Source: Natronospira bacteriovora
Lineage (GTDB): Bacteria > Pseudomonadota > Gammaproteobacteria > Natronospirales > Natronospiraceae
Direction of reading: 5' to 3'
Assembly (NCBI RefSeq): GCF_030848495.1
Contig: NZ_JAVDDT010000008.1
Span: 130,249 to 194,248, forward strand
DNA: 64,000 nucleotides
Below the pieces are notes generated by a model that saw only the letters and a list, made by a program, of their open reading frames with translations, had not been told where the DNA came from and made no database searches. Position numbers and translations under genes: made by a program. Below, piece after piece: positions 26,116-35,180 of the stretch. The stretch's first letter is position 1, and each line of letters opens with the position of its first letter.

Positions 26116-26703
26116 ATGAGCAGATCCGCAAAGAATCACGCCAGCGGCCGCTTCCGCATCATCGGCGGCCAATGGCGGTCCCGCCGACTGGCCTTTCCGG
26201 CCGCGGGCGGCGTGCGCCCGACCCCCGACCGGGTTCGCGAAACCCTGTTCAACTGGCTGGGCCCGGGACTGCATGGCGGCCGCGGCCTGGATCTCTTCGC
26301 CGGTTCCGGGGCGCTGGGCCTGGAAGGCCTTTCCCGGGGTCTGGCCAGCGTGACCTTCGTGGAGCAGGATGCCCGGCTGGCCCGGGGCCTGCGCGAGAAC
26401 CTGCAGTTGCTGGGCGGGACCGGCCAGGTGGTGCAAGCCGATGTGCGTGCTTTCCTGGCCGGCCGGCGGGAGGGTGCGGATCAGCCACCCTTCGATGTGG
26501 TCTTCCTCGACCCGCCCTACGACGCCGACCTCCACCGCCCGGTACTGGAGGCCCTCACCGCCGGCCAGTGGCTGGCGCCGGATGCCCGCCTCTACGTCGA
26601 GTACCGCGCCAGCGGAGACGCCCCGGAGCTGCCGGAGGGCTGGGAGTGGCGGCGCCAGTCCCGGGCGGGGGATGTGGGGTTTGGGGTGAGTGCTGAGTGC
26701 TGA
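26116..26703 (+). CDS. rsmD: 16S rRNA (guanine966-N2)-methyltransferase RsmD
   Basis: SAM-dependent methyltransferase acting on the small ribosomal subunit. The 195-residue protein has GRFRIIGGQWRSRRLAFPA, RPTPDRVRETLFNWLGP, the SAM loop GLDLFAGSGALGLEGLSRG, EQDARLARGLREN and the catalytic VFLDPPYDADL. The last residues (VGFGVSAEC, then TGA) are encoded by the first units of a TGCTGAG repeat array, so the natural C-terminus seems to have been replaced. Divergent from the VolA lipase; coaD follows after 536 bases of repeat DNA. The missing ~10 residues are outside the catalytic core. Confidence 0.94.
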   Translation: MSRSAKNHASGRFRIIGGQWRSRRLAFPAAGGVRPTPDRVRETLFNWLGPGLHGGRGLDLFAGSGALGLEGLSRGLASVTFVEQDARLARGLRENLQLLGGTGQVVQADVRAFLAGRREGADQPPFDVVFLDPPYDADLHRPVLEALTAGQWLAPDARLYVEYRASGDAPELPEGWEWRRQSRAGDVGFGVSAEC

Positions 26704-26767
26704 GTGCTGAGTGCTGAGTGCTGAGTGCTGAGTGCTGAGTGCTGAGTGCTGAGTGCTGAGTGCTGAG
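26691..26767. repeat. Tandem array of 11 perfect TGCTGAG heptads
   Basis: Eleven uninterrupted copies of TGCTGAG occupy exactly 77 bases, preceded by a partial TGAG. The array begins inside rsmD and supplies its stop codon (TGA at 26701-26703). It runs directly into composite repeat copy B. Shorter runs of the same heptad occur at 14500-14520, 19911-19917 and 23222-23242. Confidence 0.95.
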
Positions 26768-26995
26768 TGGGGGCGTTAGAGGGTGCCGGGGCGCTGATGG
26801 TGTTTCGGCTTCGATTGTGAGGTGTGAGGTGAAAGGCCGAAGCCTTCGGCTTCCGCGCTTTGCGCGTATTAGGCCGGCCTGGGGCCGGCCGTTGGGTGCC
26901 GTAGGCGCCCGGGTTGCCGCCTCACGCCTTACCCCTTACGCCTCACGTTCGAAGCCGGTGAACGTGTGGAGGCTCAGCGTCCGCTAACGGCTCCG
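26768..26995. repeat. Composite palindromic repeat, copy B
   Basis: Outer ends CGTTAG (26774-26779) and CTAACG (26984-26989) with flanks TGGGGGCGTTAGAGGGTG and AACGTG matching copy A. The core (about 26809-26955) runs from GCTTCGATTGTGAGGTGTGA through GAAAGGCCGAAGCCTTCGGC and GGTTGCCGCCTCACGCCTTA to CCTCACGTTCGAAGCC, and is the reverse complement of the core in copy A. Together with REP units it fills the 536-base gap 26704-27239, which has no gene. Confidence 0.8.
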
Positions 26996-27041
26996 ACAAT
27001 TCACGATTCAACCGCACAAAACCGTTGAGCGGCGGTTTCCG

Positions 27042-27139
27042 GCCATTGCGCGGATGAATCCGCGCCTACAGGGGGTATAACGAACGGCTGTGCTACCCGA
27101 GCGATTGTAATCGCGGATGAATCCGCTCCTGCGGTGCCG
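27042..27139. repeat. Two REP-like units upstream of coaD
   Basis: TTGCGCGGATGAATCCGCGC (27046-27065) and TCGCGGATGAATCCGCTCCT (27111-27130), in the same orientation, with the usual CTACAG or CTGCGG ends. They precede an extended -10 element (TGCTAAAAT, 27174-27182) that probably drives coaD. Confidence 0.75.
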
Positions 27140-27179
27140 GTAGCCAGCGACCCACTCGGAGATGCCGCCCGTTTGCTAA

Positions 27180-27722
<543 letters not shown>

Positions 27723-27723
27723 C

Positions 27724-27945
27724 CGGCGGTAGAGAATGCCGGGGCACTCATCGTGCTACGGCTTCGAAGGTGAGGTGTGAGGCGTAAGGCGTGAGGAGAA
27801 AACCCGAAGCCTTCGGCTTCCGCGCTTCGCGCGTATAAGGCCGGCCTGCGGCCGGCCGTTGGGCGCCAAAGGCGCCCCGCCTTACGCCTTACGTCTCACC
27901 TTCGGAGCCTGGCAGCCGGCGATGCCTCCCGACACGCTAACGGCC
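27724..27945. repeat. Composite palindromic repeat, copy C
   Basis: Begins immediately after the coaD stop with GGCGGTAGAGAATGCCGGGG (a diverged left end) and ends with CGCTAACGG (CTAACG at 27937-27942). The core (about 27761-27908) has CTTCGAAGGTGAGGTGTGAG, AAGCCTTCGGCTTCCGCGC, GGCCGGCCGTTGGGCGCC and CGCCTTACGCCTTACGTCTC, in the same direction as copy B. The 430-base gap 27723-28152 holds no gene. Confidence 0.75.
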
Positions 27946-27954
27946 CCGGTCAGG

Positions 27955-28052
27955 CCGATCGAGGCTGAAGCCTCTCCCACAGGGGGCTTCGGAATAGCGG
28001 CGTGCCAGGGGATGGATTGTTATCGCGGATGAATCCGCTCCTACGGTGCCGG
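27955..28052. repeat. REP-like pair upstream of ggt
   Basis: Half unit GGCTGAAGCCTCTCCCACAG (27963-27982), linker GCGGCGTGCCAGGGGATGG and full unit TCGCGGATGAATCCGCTCCT (28023-28042). Same order as at 23487-23582. Downstream, TTGCTCCTTGCTCC heptads (28083-28096) repeat the motif found beside the S8 protease stop at 16777-16793. Confidence 0.7.
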
Positions 28053-28152
28053 TAGAAACCTTGAATCTGCCTTCGGGGTTTTGCTCCTTGCTCCTGCCTT
28101 TTTGTTACCTTATGCCTTTCGATCACTGCCCCATGAAAAGCGTCCTGACACC

Positions 28153-29835
28153 ATGTTGAGAAACCTTGTTCTTGCCCTCCTTGTTGCCCTTGTCACCGCC
28201 TGTGCCGCCGGCCCGGTTGCGCCGGAGTGGGAGGCGGTTGAAGGCGGTGCGGTTGCCACCGCCCATCCCCTGGCCACCGAGGCCGGGCGGGAGATTCTGG
28301 CCCAGGGTGGCAATGCCTTTGATGCGGCCGTGGCCGTCAGTGCCGCGCTGGCAGTGGTGGAGCCCTTCGGCTCCGGTGTCGGCGGTGGCGGCTTCTGGCT
28401 GATGCACCTGGCCGATGAAGACCGCAATGTGATGGTGGACGGGCGCGAGACGGCGCCGGGTGAAGCCCGCGCGGACATGTACATTGATGACGACGGCAAT
28501 GTGGATACGGATCTTTCCCGCAACGGCCCGCTGGCGGCGGCCATTCCCGGCCAACCGGCGGCACTGGTTCACATCGCCGAGCACTACGGCCGACTGCCCC
28601 TGAACACCAGCCTGGCGCCGGCCATCCGCCTGGCAAGCGAGGGCTTTGAGGTGGGTGAACGCTACATTCGCGGCGTGCGATTCAAGAAGGAGATTCTCGA
28701 GCGCTGGCCGGCCGGCGCCAGTGTCTTCCTCGACCAGGGTGAAGTGCCCGAGGAGGGTTGGCGGGTGAAGCAGCCGGACCTGGCCGACACCCTGCGTCGA
28801 ATCGCCGAGGAAGGTCATGACGGCTTCTATCGAGGCGAGCTGGCCCAGAAGATGGTGCGGGGCGTGCGCGAGGCCGGAGGTATCTGGCAGCTGCAGGATC
28901 TGGCCGACTATCGCGTGGTGGAGCGTGAGCCCATCGTCAGCGAGTATCGCGGCGCGCGCATCATCGCCGCCTCCCCGCCCAGCGCCGGCGGCGTGGCCCT
29001 GGCCACCACGCTGAACATTCTCGAGGGTTTCGATCTGGAAGCCATGGACAGTGCTACCCGCACCCATGTGGTCAGCGAGGCCCTGCGCCGTGCCTATCGG
29101 GACCGGGGCGCCTGGCTGGGCGATCCGGATTTCGTCGACATGCCCATCGGCATGCTCACCCATCCCCATTATGCTGCGGGGCTTCGGGCCGGCATTCGCC
29201 TGGATCGGGCAACGCCCTCCGACGCCCTGCCCGGCGTCATCGGCGATGATGATGGCCCGGAGACCACCCATTTCTCCATCATTGACCGGGAAGGCAATCG
29301 GGTGGGCGGCACCCTGTCGATCAATTTCTGGTTTGGTTCGGGCTTCATGCCGGAAGGCACGGGCGTGATTCTCAACAATGAGATGGATGATTTCTCTTCC
29401 CGCCCGGGCACGCCGGACGGCTTTGATCTGGTGTCGTCCGAGGCGAATGCCATCGCCCCCGGCAAGCGCATGCTCTCGAGCATGACCCCCACCTTCGTGG
29501 AGAACGAACGGGGTGTGGCCGTGCTGGGCAGTCCGGGTGGCAGCCGCATCATCACCACGGTACTGCACGGGATTCTGGCCTATTTGGATGGCGACAATGT
29601 GGATGCCATCGTGGAGCGCCGGCGTTTCCACCACCAGTACCGGCCGGACGAGATCAGCTTCGAACCCGGCGCCCTTGATCGGGAGACCATCCGCGCCCTG
29701 GAGGAAAAGGGCCATCGGGTACAGAACCGGGGGCGCCCCTGGGGTAATTTGCAGCTGGTGGTCTGGGACCGCATGACCGGCGCGCTGGAAGCGGCGTCGG
29801 ATCCGCGAGGCGAAGGGAGTCCGGATGTGTATTAG
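28153..29835 (+). CDS. ggt: Gamma-glutamyltransferase (lipoprotein)
   Basis: Periplasmic N-terminal nucleophile hydrolase that cleaves or transfers the gamma-glutamyl group of glutathione and peptides. The 560-residue precursor has a lipoprotein signal (LVALVTACAAG, Cys near 17) instead of a plain signal peptide. Family motifs: TAHPLATEAGREILAQGGNA, GSGVGGGGFWLMH, GRETAPGEARADMY, the autocleavage/nucleophile site PETTHFSIID (second Thr near 373), NNEMDDFSS, GKRMLSSMTPT and GSPGGSRIITTVL. Start ATG 28153 is the first that gives a signal peptide. Stand-alone gene, with repeats upstream. Fits the protein-degrading gene content nearby. Confidence 0.94.
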   Translation: MLRNLVLALLVALVTACAAGPVAPEWEAVEGGAVATAHPLATEAGREILAQGGNAFDAAVAVSAALAVVEPFGSGVGGGGFWLMHLADEDRNVMVDGRETAPGEARADMYIDDDGNVDTDLSRNGPLAAAIPGQPAALVHIAEHYGRLPLNTSLAPAIRLASEGFEVGERYIRGVRFKKEILERWPAGASVFLDQGEVPEEGWRVKQPDLADTLRRIAEEGHDGFYRGELAQKMVRGVREAGGIWQLQDLADYRVVEREPIVSEYRGARIIAASPPSAGGVALATTLNILEGFDLEAMDSATRTHVVSEALRRAYRDRGAWLGDPDFVDMPIGMLTHPHYAAGLRAGIRLDRATPSDALPGVIGDDDGPETTHFSIIDREGNRVGGTLSINFWFGSGFMPEGTGVILNNEMDDFSSRPGTPDGFDLVSSEANAIAPGKRMLSSMTPTFVENERGVAVLGSPGGSRIITTVLHGILAYLDGDNVDAIVERRRFHHQYRPDEISFEPGALDRETIRALEEKGHRVQNRGRPWGNLQLVVWDRMTGALEAASDPRGEGSPDVY

Positions 29836-30003
29836 AGAAACCCTGACTGATTTCTTCGCGCCCGCGGCCAACGGGATTTTCCTATTGTGAAACGCGACGA
29901 GCGTCGCGAAGCCACTGTGCCACGTGGGCGAAGAGCAATGATGACTGCGGGAGCTATCTGGATTCGGATTTTGCGCGCTCACCGGTCAGGCAGGCATGCA
30001 TGC

Positions 30004-31062
30004 TCAGCCAAAATTGATCTTGGCCTCCAGATTCGCCCTTGAATCCGCATTTCTCAGCGCTTCTTCCAGTTCGATCTTGCCTTGCTGATAGAGCTGACTC
30101 AGGGCTTCGTCGAAGGTCTGCATGCCCGGTTCATTGGAGTCTTCCATGGCTTCGGCGATCTGCTCGATCTGCCCCTTGAGGATCAACTCGGCAATATAGG
30201 CGGTGTTGATCATCACTTCACAGGCCGCCACTCGCTTGCCGTCCACACCAAGAATCAGGCGCTGGGAAATGATGGCGCGCAGGTTCAGGGACAGATCCAT
30301 GAACACCTGGCTGTGCAGCTCCTTAGGGAACAGATTGACGATGCGGTCCAGGGTCTGGTGGGCATTGTTGGAATGCAGGGTGGAGATGGCCAGATGCCCG
30401 GTGCCGGACAACTGGATACAGGACTCCATGGTCTCCCGGTCACGAATCTCACCGATCTGGATCACATCGGGTGCTTCACGCAGGGCACTGCGCAGGGCCT
30501 TGGCGTAGGACAGGGTGTCTTGATTCAGCTCGCGCTGATTGATGATGGACTTGCCGTGGCGATGGGTGTACTCGATGGGGTCCTCGATGGTGAGGATGTG
30601 GTTGTTGGCGTTCTGGTTGCGGTGGTTGATCATGGCCGCAAGGGTGGTGGATTTGCCGGAACCCGTGGCACCGCACATCAGCACCAGACCACGAGCCGTC
30701 ATGGCCACGTCCTTGAGAACCGAAGGCAGCCCCAGAGTTTCAAGCTCTGGCACGCTGGATGGAATGTAACGCAGCACCATGGCCAGTTGCCCGCGCTGGC
30801 GGAATGCATTACCACGAAAACGGCCTACCCCTTTTTCGGACAGGGCGAAGTCCACCTCCATGTCCACTTCCAGTACACGGCGATCCCTTTCGCTAAGCAC
30901 GCCCATGATGGCCTCCTCCACCATCTCCGGCGTCAGGACGGTCTTGCCGACGGAAGCAATCCGGCCTTCAACGCGGATTTTCACCGGCGCATTGGCGGTG
31001 AGGTAGAGATCCGAGGCCTTCTTGTCGGCCATCAGTTTCAGGTAAGGGGCGAGATTCATCAT
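30004..31062 (-). CDS. PilT/PilU-family pilus retraction ATPase (third paralogue, PilU-like)
   Basis: Cytoplasmic hexameric ATPase of the type IV pilus retraction family, 352 residues. Walker A GATGSGKSTT, Asp box ILTIEDPIEYTH, Walker B VIQIGEIRDRET and His box TGHLAISTLHS are intact. The PilT-specific AIRNLIRE motif is replaced by YIAELILKGQ, which groups it with PilU-type accessory ATPases. It lies 47 bases after the pilU stop, in the same direction, so the three ATPase genes are probably one operon. Neisseria also has three such ATPases (PilT, PilT2, PilU); Pseudomonas has two. An alternative label is PilT2. Confidence 0.88.
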   Translation of the reverse strand: MMNLAPYLKLMADKKASDLYLTANAPVKIRVEGRIASVGKTVLTPEMVEEAIMGVLSERDRRVLEVDMEVDFALSEKGVGRFRGNAFRQRGQLAMVLRYIPSSVPELETLGLPSVLKDVAMTARGLVLMCGATGSGKSTTLAAMINHRNQNANNHILTIEDPIEYTHRHGKSIINQRELNQDTLSYAKALRSALREAPDVIQIGEIRDRETMESCIQLSGTGHLAISTLHSNNAHQTLDRIVNLFPKELHSQVFMDLSLNLRAIISQRLILGVDGKRVAACEVMINTAYIAELILKGQIEQIAEAMEDSNEPGMQTFDEALSQLYQQGKIELEEALRNADSRANLEAKINFG

Positions 31063-31109
31063 TAGCTATTGTCTCGATGACGGCTGACTGGCAAATGGAT
31101 GACGCCGGC

Positions 31110-32273
31110 TTAGCGCCGGCGACCGCCCGGTTCCTCGTCTTCCATGATGTGCAGGCTTTCGGTGCCCTTCTCCAGATCCCGCGGCTGGCGCTCGCTTTCC
31201 AGCTTGATCTTCAGGCGCAGCTCATTGGCGGAGTCGGCATTGCGAATGGCATCTTCATAACTGATGCGACCGGCTTCGAAGAGGTCGAACAGAGCCTGGT
31301 CGAAGGTCTGCATGCCCAGTTCCCGGGATCGGCCCATGACTTCCTTGATCTCGCCCACATCCCCTTTCTGGATCAGGTCGGCCACCAGCGGGGTATTGAT
31401 GAGGATCTCAACGGCCACGGACATGCCCTCACCATCGGAGTTGCGCACCAGGCGCTGGGAGATGATGGCCTTGAGGTTCAGCGACAGGTCCATCAGTAGC
31501 TGTTCCCGGCGTTCTTCCGGAAACAGGTTGATGATCCGGTCCAGGGCCTGGTTGGCATTGTTCGCGTGCAGGGTGGAGAGACAGAGGTGGCCGGTCTCGG
31601 CGAACTGCACGGCATAGTCCATGGTTTCCCGATCGCGGATCTCACCGATCAGGATCACGTCCGGCGCCTGTCGCAGAGTATTCTTCAGCGCCGCAAACCA
31701 GTCCTCGGTATCCACCCCCACTTCCCGCTGGGTAATCACGCAACCCTGGTGCGGGTGGACGAACTCCACCGGGTCTTCAATGGTTATGATGTGGCCGCGG
31801 CTCTTCTGATTGCGGTAACCCAGCATGCCCGCCAGGGTGGTGGACTTGCCGGAACCCGTCGCACCCACCACGATCACCAGACCCCGCTTGGTCATGGCGA
31901 TCTCACCCAGAACGTTTGGCAGGTTGAGATCTTCCAGGCGCGGAATATCGGTCTTGATGGTTCGCAGCACGGCGCCCGTGCGCCCCTGCTGCACGAAGGC
32001 GCTCACACGGAAGCGGCCAATGCCACGCGGGTTGATGGCGAAATTGGCCTCCTTGGTGGCATCAAACACCTTGGCCTGCTTGTCATTCATGATGGCGCGC
32101 ACCAGCAGAGCGCTCTGGTCCGGCCCCAGGGGCTTGTCCGTGAGCTGGGTCATCTCGCCATCCACCTTGATGGCCGGCGGGAAGCCCGCGGTGACAAACA
32201 GGTCGGAACCGCCACGCTGCACCATGGCCCGCAGCAGGTCCTGCATGTAACGTGTTGCCTGTTCTCTATCCAT
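31110..32273 (-). CDS. pilU: PilU, type IV pilus retraction ATPase
   Basis: Accessory retraction motor that works with PilT. The 387-residue length and C-terminal extension (LRLKIKLESERQPRDLEKGT) match Pseudomonas PilU (382). Walker A GATGSGKSTTLAGMLGYRNQ, Asp box ITIEDPVEFVHPHQGC, Walker B VILIGEIRDRET and His box TGHLCLSTLHA are intact; the PilT AIRNLIRE motif is LVADLIQKGD here. Start ATG has GAGGAC about 9 bases upstream. Lies directly between pilT (34-base gap) and the third ATPase gene. Confidence 0.94.
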   Translation of the reverse strand: MDREQATRYMQDLLRAMVQRGGSDLFVTAGFPPAIKVDGEMTQLTDKPLGPDQSALLVRAIMNDKQAKVFDATKEANFAINPRGIGRFRVSAFVQQGRTGAVLRTIKTDIPRLEDLNLPNVLGEIAMTKRGLVIVVGATGSGKSTTLAGMLGYRNQKSRGHIITIEDPVEFVHPHQGCVITQREVGVDTEDWFAALKNTLRQAPDVILIGEIRDRETMDYAVQFAETGHLCLSTLHANNANQALDRIINLFPEERREQLLMDLSLNLKAIISQRLVRNSDGEGMSVAVEILINTPLVADLIQKGDVGEIKEVMGRSRELGMQTFDQALFDLFEAGRISYEDAIRNADSANELRLKIKLESERQPRDLEKGTESLHIMEDEEPGGRRR

Positions 32274-32307
32274 TCATTGTGTCCTCTGTACCCGCGACCG
32301 CCACCGA

Positions 32308-33351
32308 TCAGGCGAAGCTTTCCTTGTTCATGGCCTTGAGACGGGCCTGGTTCTTGTCCACCACACCGCGTCGCACCAGATCCTGCAGGTTCTGGTCCAG
32401 GGTCTGCATGCCGGCACCCTGGCCGGTCTGGATGGCGGAATACATCTGCGCGATCTTGCCCTCACGAATGAGGTTGCGGATGGCCGGGGTACCGATCATG
32501 ATCTCGTGCGCAGCCACGCGGCCCCCACCAATCTTCTTCATCAGAGTCTGGGAAATCACCGCCCGCAGGGACTCGGACAACATGGCACGCACCATGTCCT
32601 TCTCGGCCGCCGGGAAGACGTCGATGATACGGTCAATGGTCTTGGCCGCCGAACTGGTATGCAGGGTGCCGAAGACCAGATGCCCCGTTTCGGCGGCGGT
32701 CAATGCCAGGCGAATGGTTTCCAGGTCGCGCATCTCGCCCACGAGAATCACATCCGGATCTTCACGCAGGGCCGAACGCAGGGCCTCGTTGAAACCCAGG
32801 GTATCCCGGTGCACTTCACGCTGGTTGATCAGGCATTTCTTGCTTTCATGCACGAATTCGATGGGATCCTCCACCGTGAGGATATGTCCCATGTGATTTT
32901 CATTGATGTAATTGACAATGGCAGCCAGGGTGGTGGACTTGCCGGAGCCGGTCGGGCCGGTCACCAGTACGATGCCGCGCGGATTTTCGGCAATGTCCGA
33001 GAAGATCTTGGGCGCATTGAGGTCTTCCAGGGTCAGGATCTTCGAGGGAATGGTCCGGAAAACGGCGCCGGCCCCGCGCTTCTGGTTGAAGGCGTTGACA
33101 CGGAAGCGGGCCAGTTCCGGAATCTCGAAGGAAAAGTCACATTCGAGAAACTCCTCGTAATCCTTCCGCTGCTTGTCGTTCATGATGTCATAGACCATGG
33201 CGTGCACCTCCTTGTGCTCCATGGACGGCATGTTGATGCGCCGCACATCACCGTGGACTCGAATCATGGGTGGCACGCCGGCGGAAAGATGGAGGTCCGA
33301 AGCGTCATTCTTCACTGCAAACGTCAGAAGCTGGGCGATATCGACCGCCAT
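32308..33351 (-). CDS. pilT: PilT, type IV pilus retraction ATPase
   Basis: Main retraction motor for twitching motility. The 347-residue protein shows DASDLHLSAGVPPMIRVHGD, Walker A GPTGSGKSTTLAAI, Asp box ILTVEDPIEFVH, Walker B VILVGEMRDLET, His box TGHLVFGTLHTSSA and the diagnostic C-terminal motif AIRNLIREGK. I start at ATG 33351 (MAVDIAQLL) with AGGAG upstream; a longer reading has no conservation. Divergent from yggS, as in many gammaproteobacteria. Confidence 0.96.
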   Translation of the reverse strand: MAVDIAQLLTFAVKNDASDLHLSAGVPPMIRVHGDVRRINMPSMEHKEVHAMVYDIMNDKQRKDYEEFLECDFSFEIPELARFRVNAFNQKRGAGAVFRTIPSKILTLEDLNAPKIFSDIAENPRGIVLVTGPTGSGKSTTLAAIVNYINENHMGHILTVEDPIEFVHESKKCLINQREVHRDTLGFNEALRSALREDPDVILVGEMRDLETIRLALTAAETGHLVFGTLHTSSAAKTIDRIIDVFPAAEKDMVRAMLSESLRAVISQTLMKKIGGGRVAAHEIMIGTPAIRNLIREGKIAQMYSAIQTGQGAGMQTLDQNLQDLVRRGVVDKNQARLKAMNKESFA

Positions 33352-33553
33352 CGCTGGGTCTCCTCTGCGAAATGATCTGTCCCCCGGCAACAGGCTAAGA
33401 TAGCGCCTCTGGCAACCGGCGCCGGTCACCGGGGGTGGCGCCCTCGGGCTGGCGGCGCCTACCGGCTACCAAGATAGCGCCGAATGCGCGGAATCCGCAA
33501 ACCCGCCCACCCCTCGCCGGGGCCGGGGCACCACCAGACGGGCAAATTGAGGC

Positions 33554-34243
33554 ATGGATCCAACAACGGCACTGGACAAGATCAAGGCACGAATCCGCAA
33601 GGCCGCGGCCCAGGCCGGCCGTTCGCCGGAGGCCATCCGGCTGCTGGCGGTCAGCAAGGGCAAGCCGGCAGAGGCCATACGCAACCTGGCGGGGGCCGGT
33701 CACACGGCCTTCGGAGAGAACTATCTGCAGGAAGCCCTGGACAAGCAGGGCGAACTGCTCGACCTGCGCGGACTGGAATGGCATTTCATCGGTCCACTGC
33801 AATCCAACAAGACCCGGGGTGTGGCGGAACACTTCGACTGGGTGCACTCGGTGGATCGCGTCAAGATTGCGCGGCGACTGCATCAGCAACGTCCGGACTC
33901 CCTGGCACCGCTGAACGTGTGCATTCAGGTGAATACCAGCGGTGAACCGCAGAAGGCGGGACTGGCGGCCGCCGAGCTGGGGGCGCTGGCCGAAGCCATC
34001 CGGGATCTGCCGCGCCTGCGGCTGCGCGGCCTGATGTGCCTGCCGGCACCTGACCAGGGGACGGAAAGCCGCCGCGCCGAGTTCCGGCAACTGCGGGAAC
34101 TCAAGGCATCACTTGAAGCGAAGGGACATCCACTGGATACCCTTTCCATGGGCATGTCGGCCGATCTGGAAGACGCCATACGGGAAGGCAGCACCCTGGT
34201 GCGGGTCGGGTCAGCCCTGTTCGGAGCACGGGAACCGGGCTGA
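33554..34243 (+). CDS. yggS: YggS family pyridoxal phosphate homeostasis protein
   Basis: Cytosolic PLP-binding protein, alanine-racemase fold type, involved in vitamin B6 homeostasis with no known catalytic activity. The 229-residue protein has RLLAVSKGKPAEAIRNL (PLP Lys in the SKxKP motif; Gly replaces the usual Thr), FGENYLQEALDK, EWHFIGPLQSNKTRGVAEHF, VHSVDR, QVNTSGEPQKAG, GLMCLPAP and LSMGMSADLEDAIREGSTLVR. First gene of a yggS-proC-yggT-DUF4426 series divergent from pilT. Confidence 0.95.
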   Translation: MDPTTALDKIKARIRKAAAQAGRSPEAIRLLAVSKGKPAEAIRNLAGAGHTAFGENYLQEALDKQGELLDLRGLEWHFIGPLQSNKTRGVAEHFDWVHSVDRVKIARRLHQQRPDSLAPLNVCIQVNTSGEPQKAGLAAAELGALAEAIRDLPRLRLRGLMCLPAPDQGTESRRAEFRQLRELKASLEAKGHPLDTLSMGMSADLEDAIREGSTLVRVGSALFGAREPG

Positions 34244-34340
34244 GCCCGCAGCGAACGATCGGCAACCACTGATATGATGAAGCCTTTCGGCATGATGCCG
34301 AAACGGCATTCAGCGAACACACAGCAAGCAGGGAGACAGC

Positions 34341-35168
34341 ATGTCCGACAGCAGCATTGCGTTCATCGGCGGCGGCAACATGGCACACAGCCTGGTGGGC
34401 GGCATGATCGCCAGCGGCCGCAAGCCGACAAGCATCTGGGTTGCCGACCCCTTCGTGGATCAACTGGACAACCATCGGCACCGTCACGGCGTCAATGTCA
34501 CCCAGGAGAACACCGAGGCCGCTGCCAATGCCGACGTCATCGTGCTCGCGGTCAAACCCCAGATCCTGCGGGATGCCGCTGCCCAGATCGCCAGCATCGT
34601 GCAGGAAAGAAAACCCCTGATGCTGTCCATCGCCGCCGGCCTCCGGGAACCGGACATCAGCCGCTGGCTGGGCGGTGACGTCCCGGTGGTACGTGCCATG
34701 CCCAATACCCCGGCCCTCATCCGCTGCGGAGCGACCGTCCTCTACGCCAACCCGTCGGTGACCGGGCAGCAGAAGGCGCTGGCCGAGGAGATCATGGGCG
34801 CGGTGGGGCTGTGCCTCTGGGTGGATGAGGAAGAACACATGGACGCGGTGACCGCGACCTCCGGCAGCGGCCCGGCCTATTTCTTCCACATGATGGAATG
34901 CATGCAGGCGGCCGCGGAAGACCTGGGGCTGCCGGCTGATGTGGCTCGCCAGCTGGTATTGCAGACGGCCCTGGGTGCGGCACGCATGGCCAGTGAGGGA
35001 GAAGACGAGCCCGGCACCCTGCGGGAGAAGGTGACCTCACCTGGCGGCACCACCGCCGCTGCACTGGAAGTGCTCGGCCAGGAAGACCTCGCCGGCGTCA
35101 TCAAGAAGGCATTGACGGCGGCAAGAGACCGCTCCCGTACACTGTCGGACGAATTCGGCAAAGATTGA
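34341..35168 (+). CDS. proC: Pyrroline-5-carboxylate reductase
   Basis: Last step of proline synthesis, reducing pyrroline-5-carboxylate with NAD(P)H. The 275-residue protein begins SSIAFIGGGNMAHSLVGGMI (dinucleotide-binding loop), then VILAVKP-type VIVLAVKPQIL, VVRAMPNTPALIRCGAT, and the family signature region with AVTATSGSGPAYFFHMMECM and LREKVTSPGGTTAAALEVL. Follows yggS by 97 bases. Confidence 0.96.
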   Translation: MSDSSIAFIGGGNMAHSLVGGMIASGRKPTSIWVADPFVDQLDNHRHRHGVNVTQENTEAAANADVIVLAVKPQILRDAAAQIASIVQERKPLMLSIAAGLREPDISRWLGGDVPVVRAMPNTPALIRCGATVLYANPSVTGQQKALAEEIMGAVGLCLWVDEEEHMDAVTATSGSGPAYFFHMMECMQAAAEDLGLPADVARQLVLQTALGAARMASEGEDEPGTLREKVTSPGGTTAAALEVLGQEDLAGVIKKALTAARDRSRTLSDEFGKD

Positions 35169-35180
35169 GGAGACCGCCCC

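Noticed and set aside
26691..26767. CRISPR array
   Set aside because: The 7-base units are contiguous with no spacers; no cas genes.
28123..29982. 619-codon minus-strand open frame opposite ggt
   Set aside because: Antisense shadow; the plus strand has all Ggt motifs.
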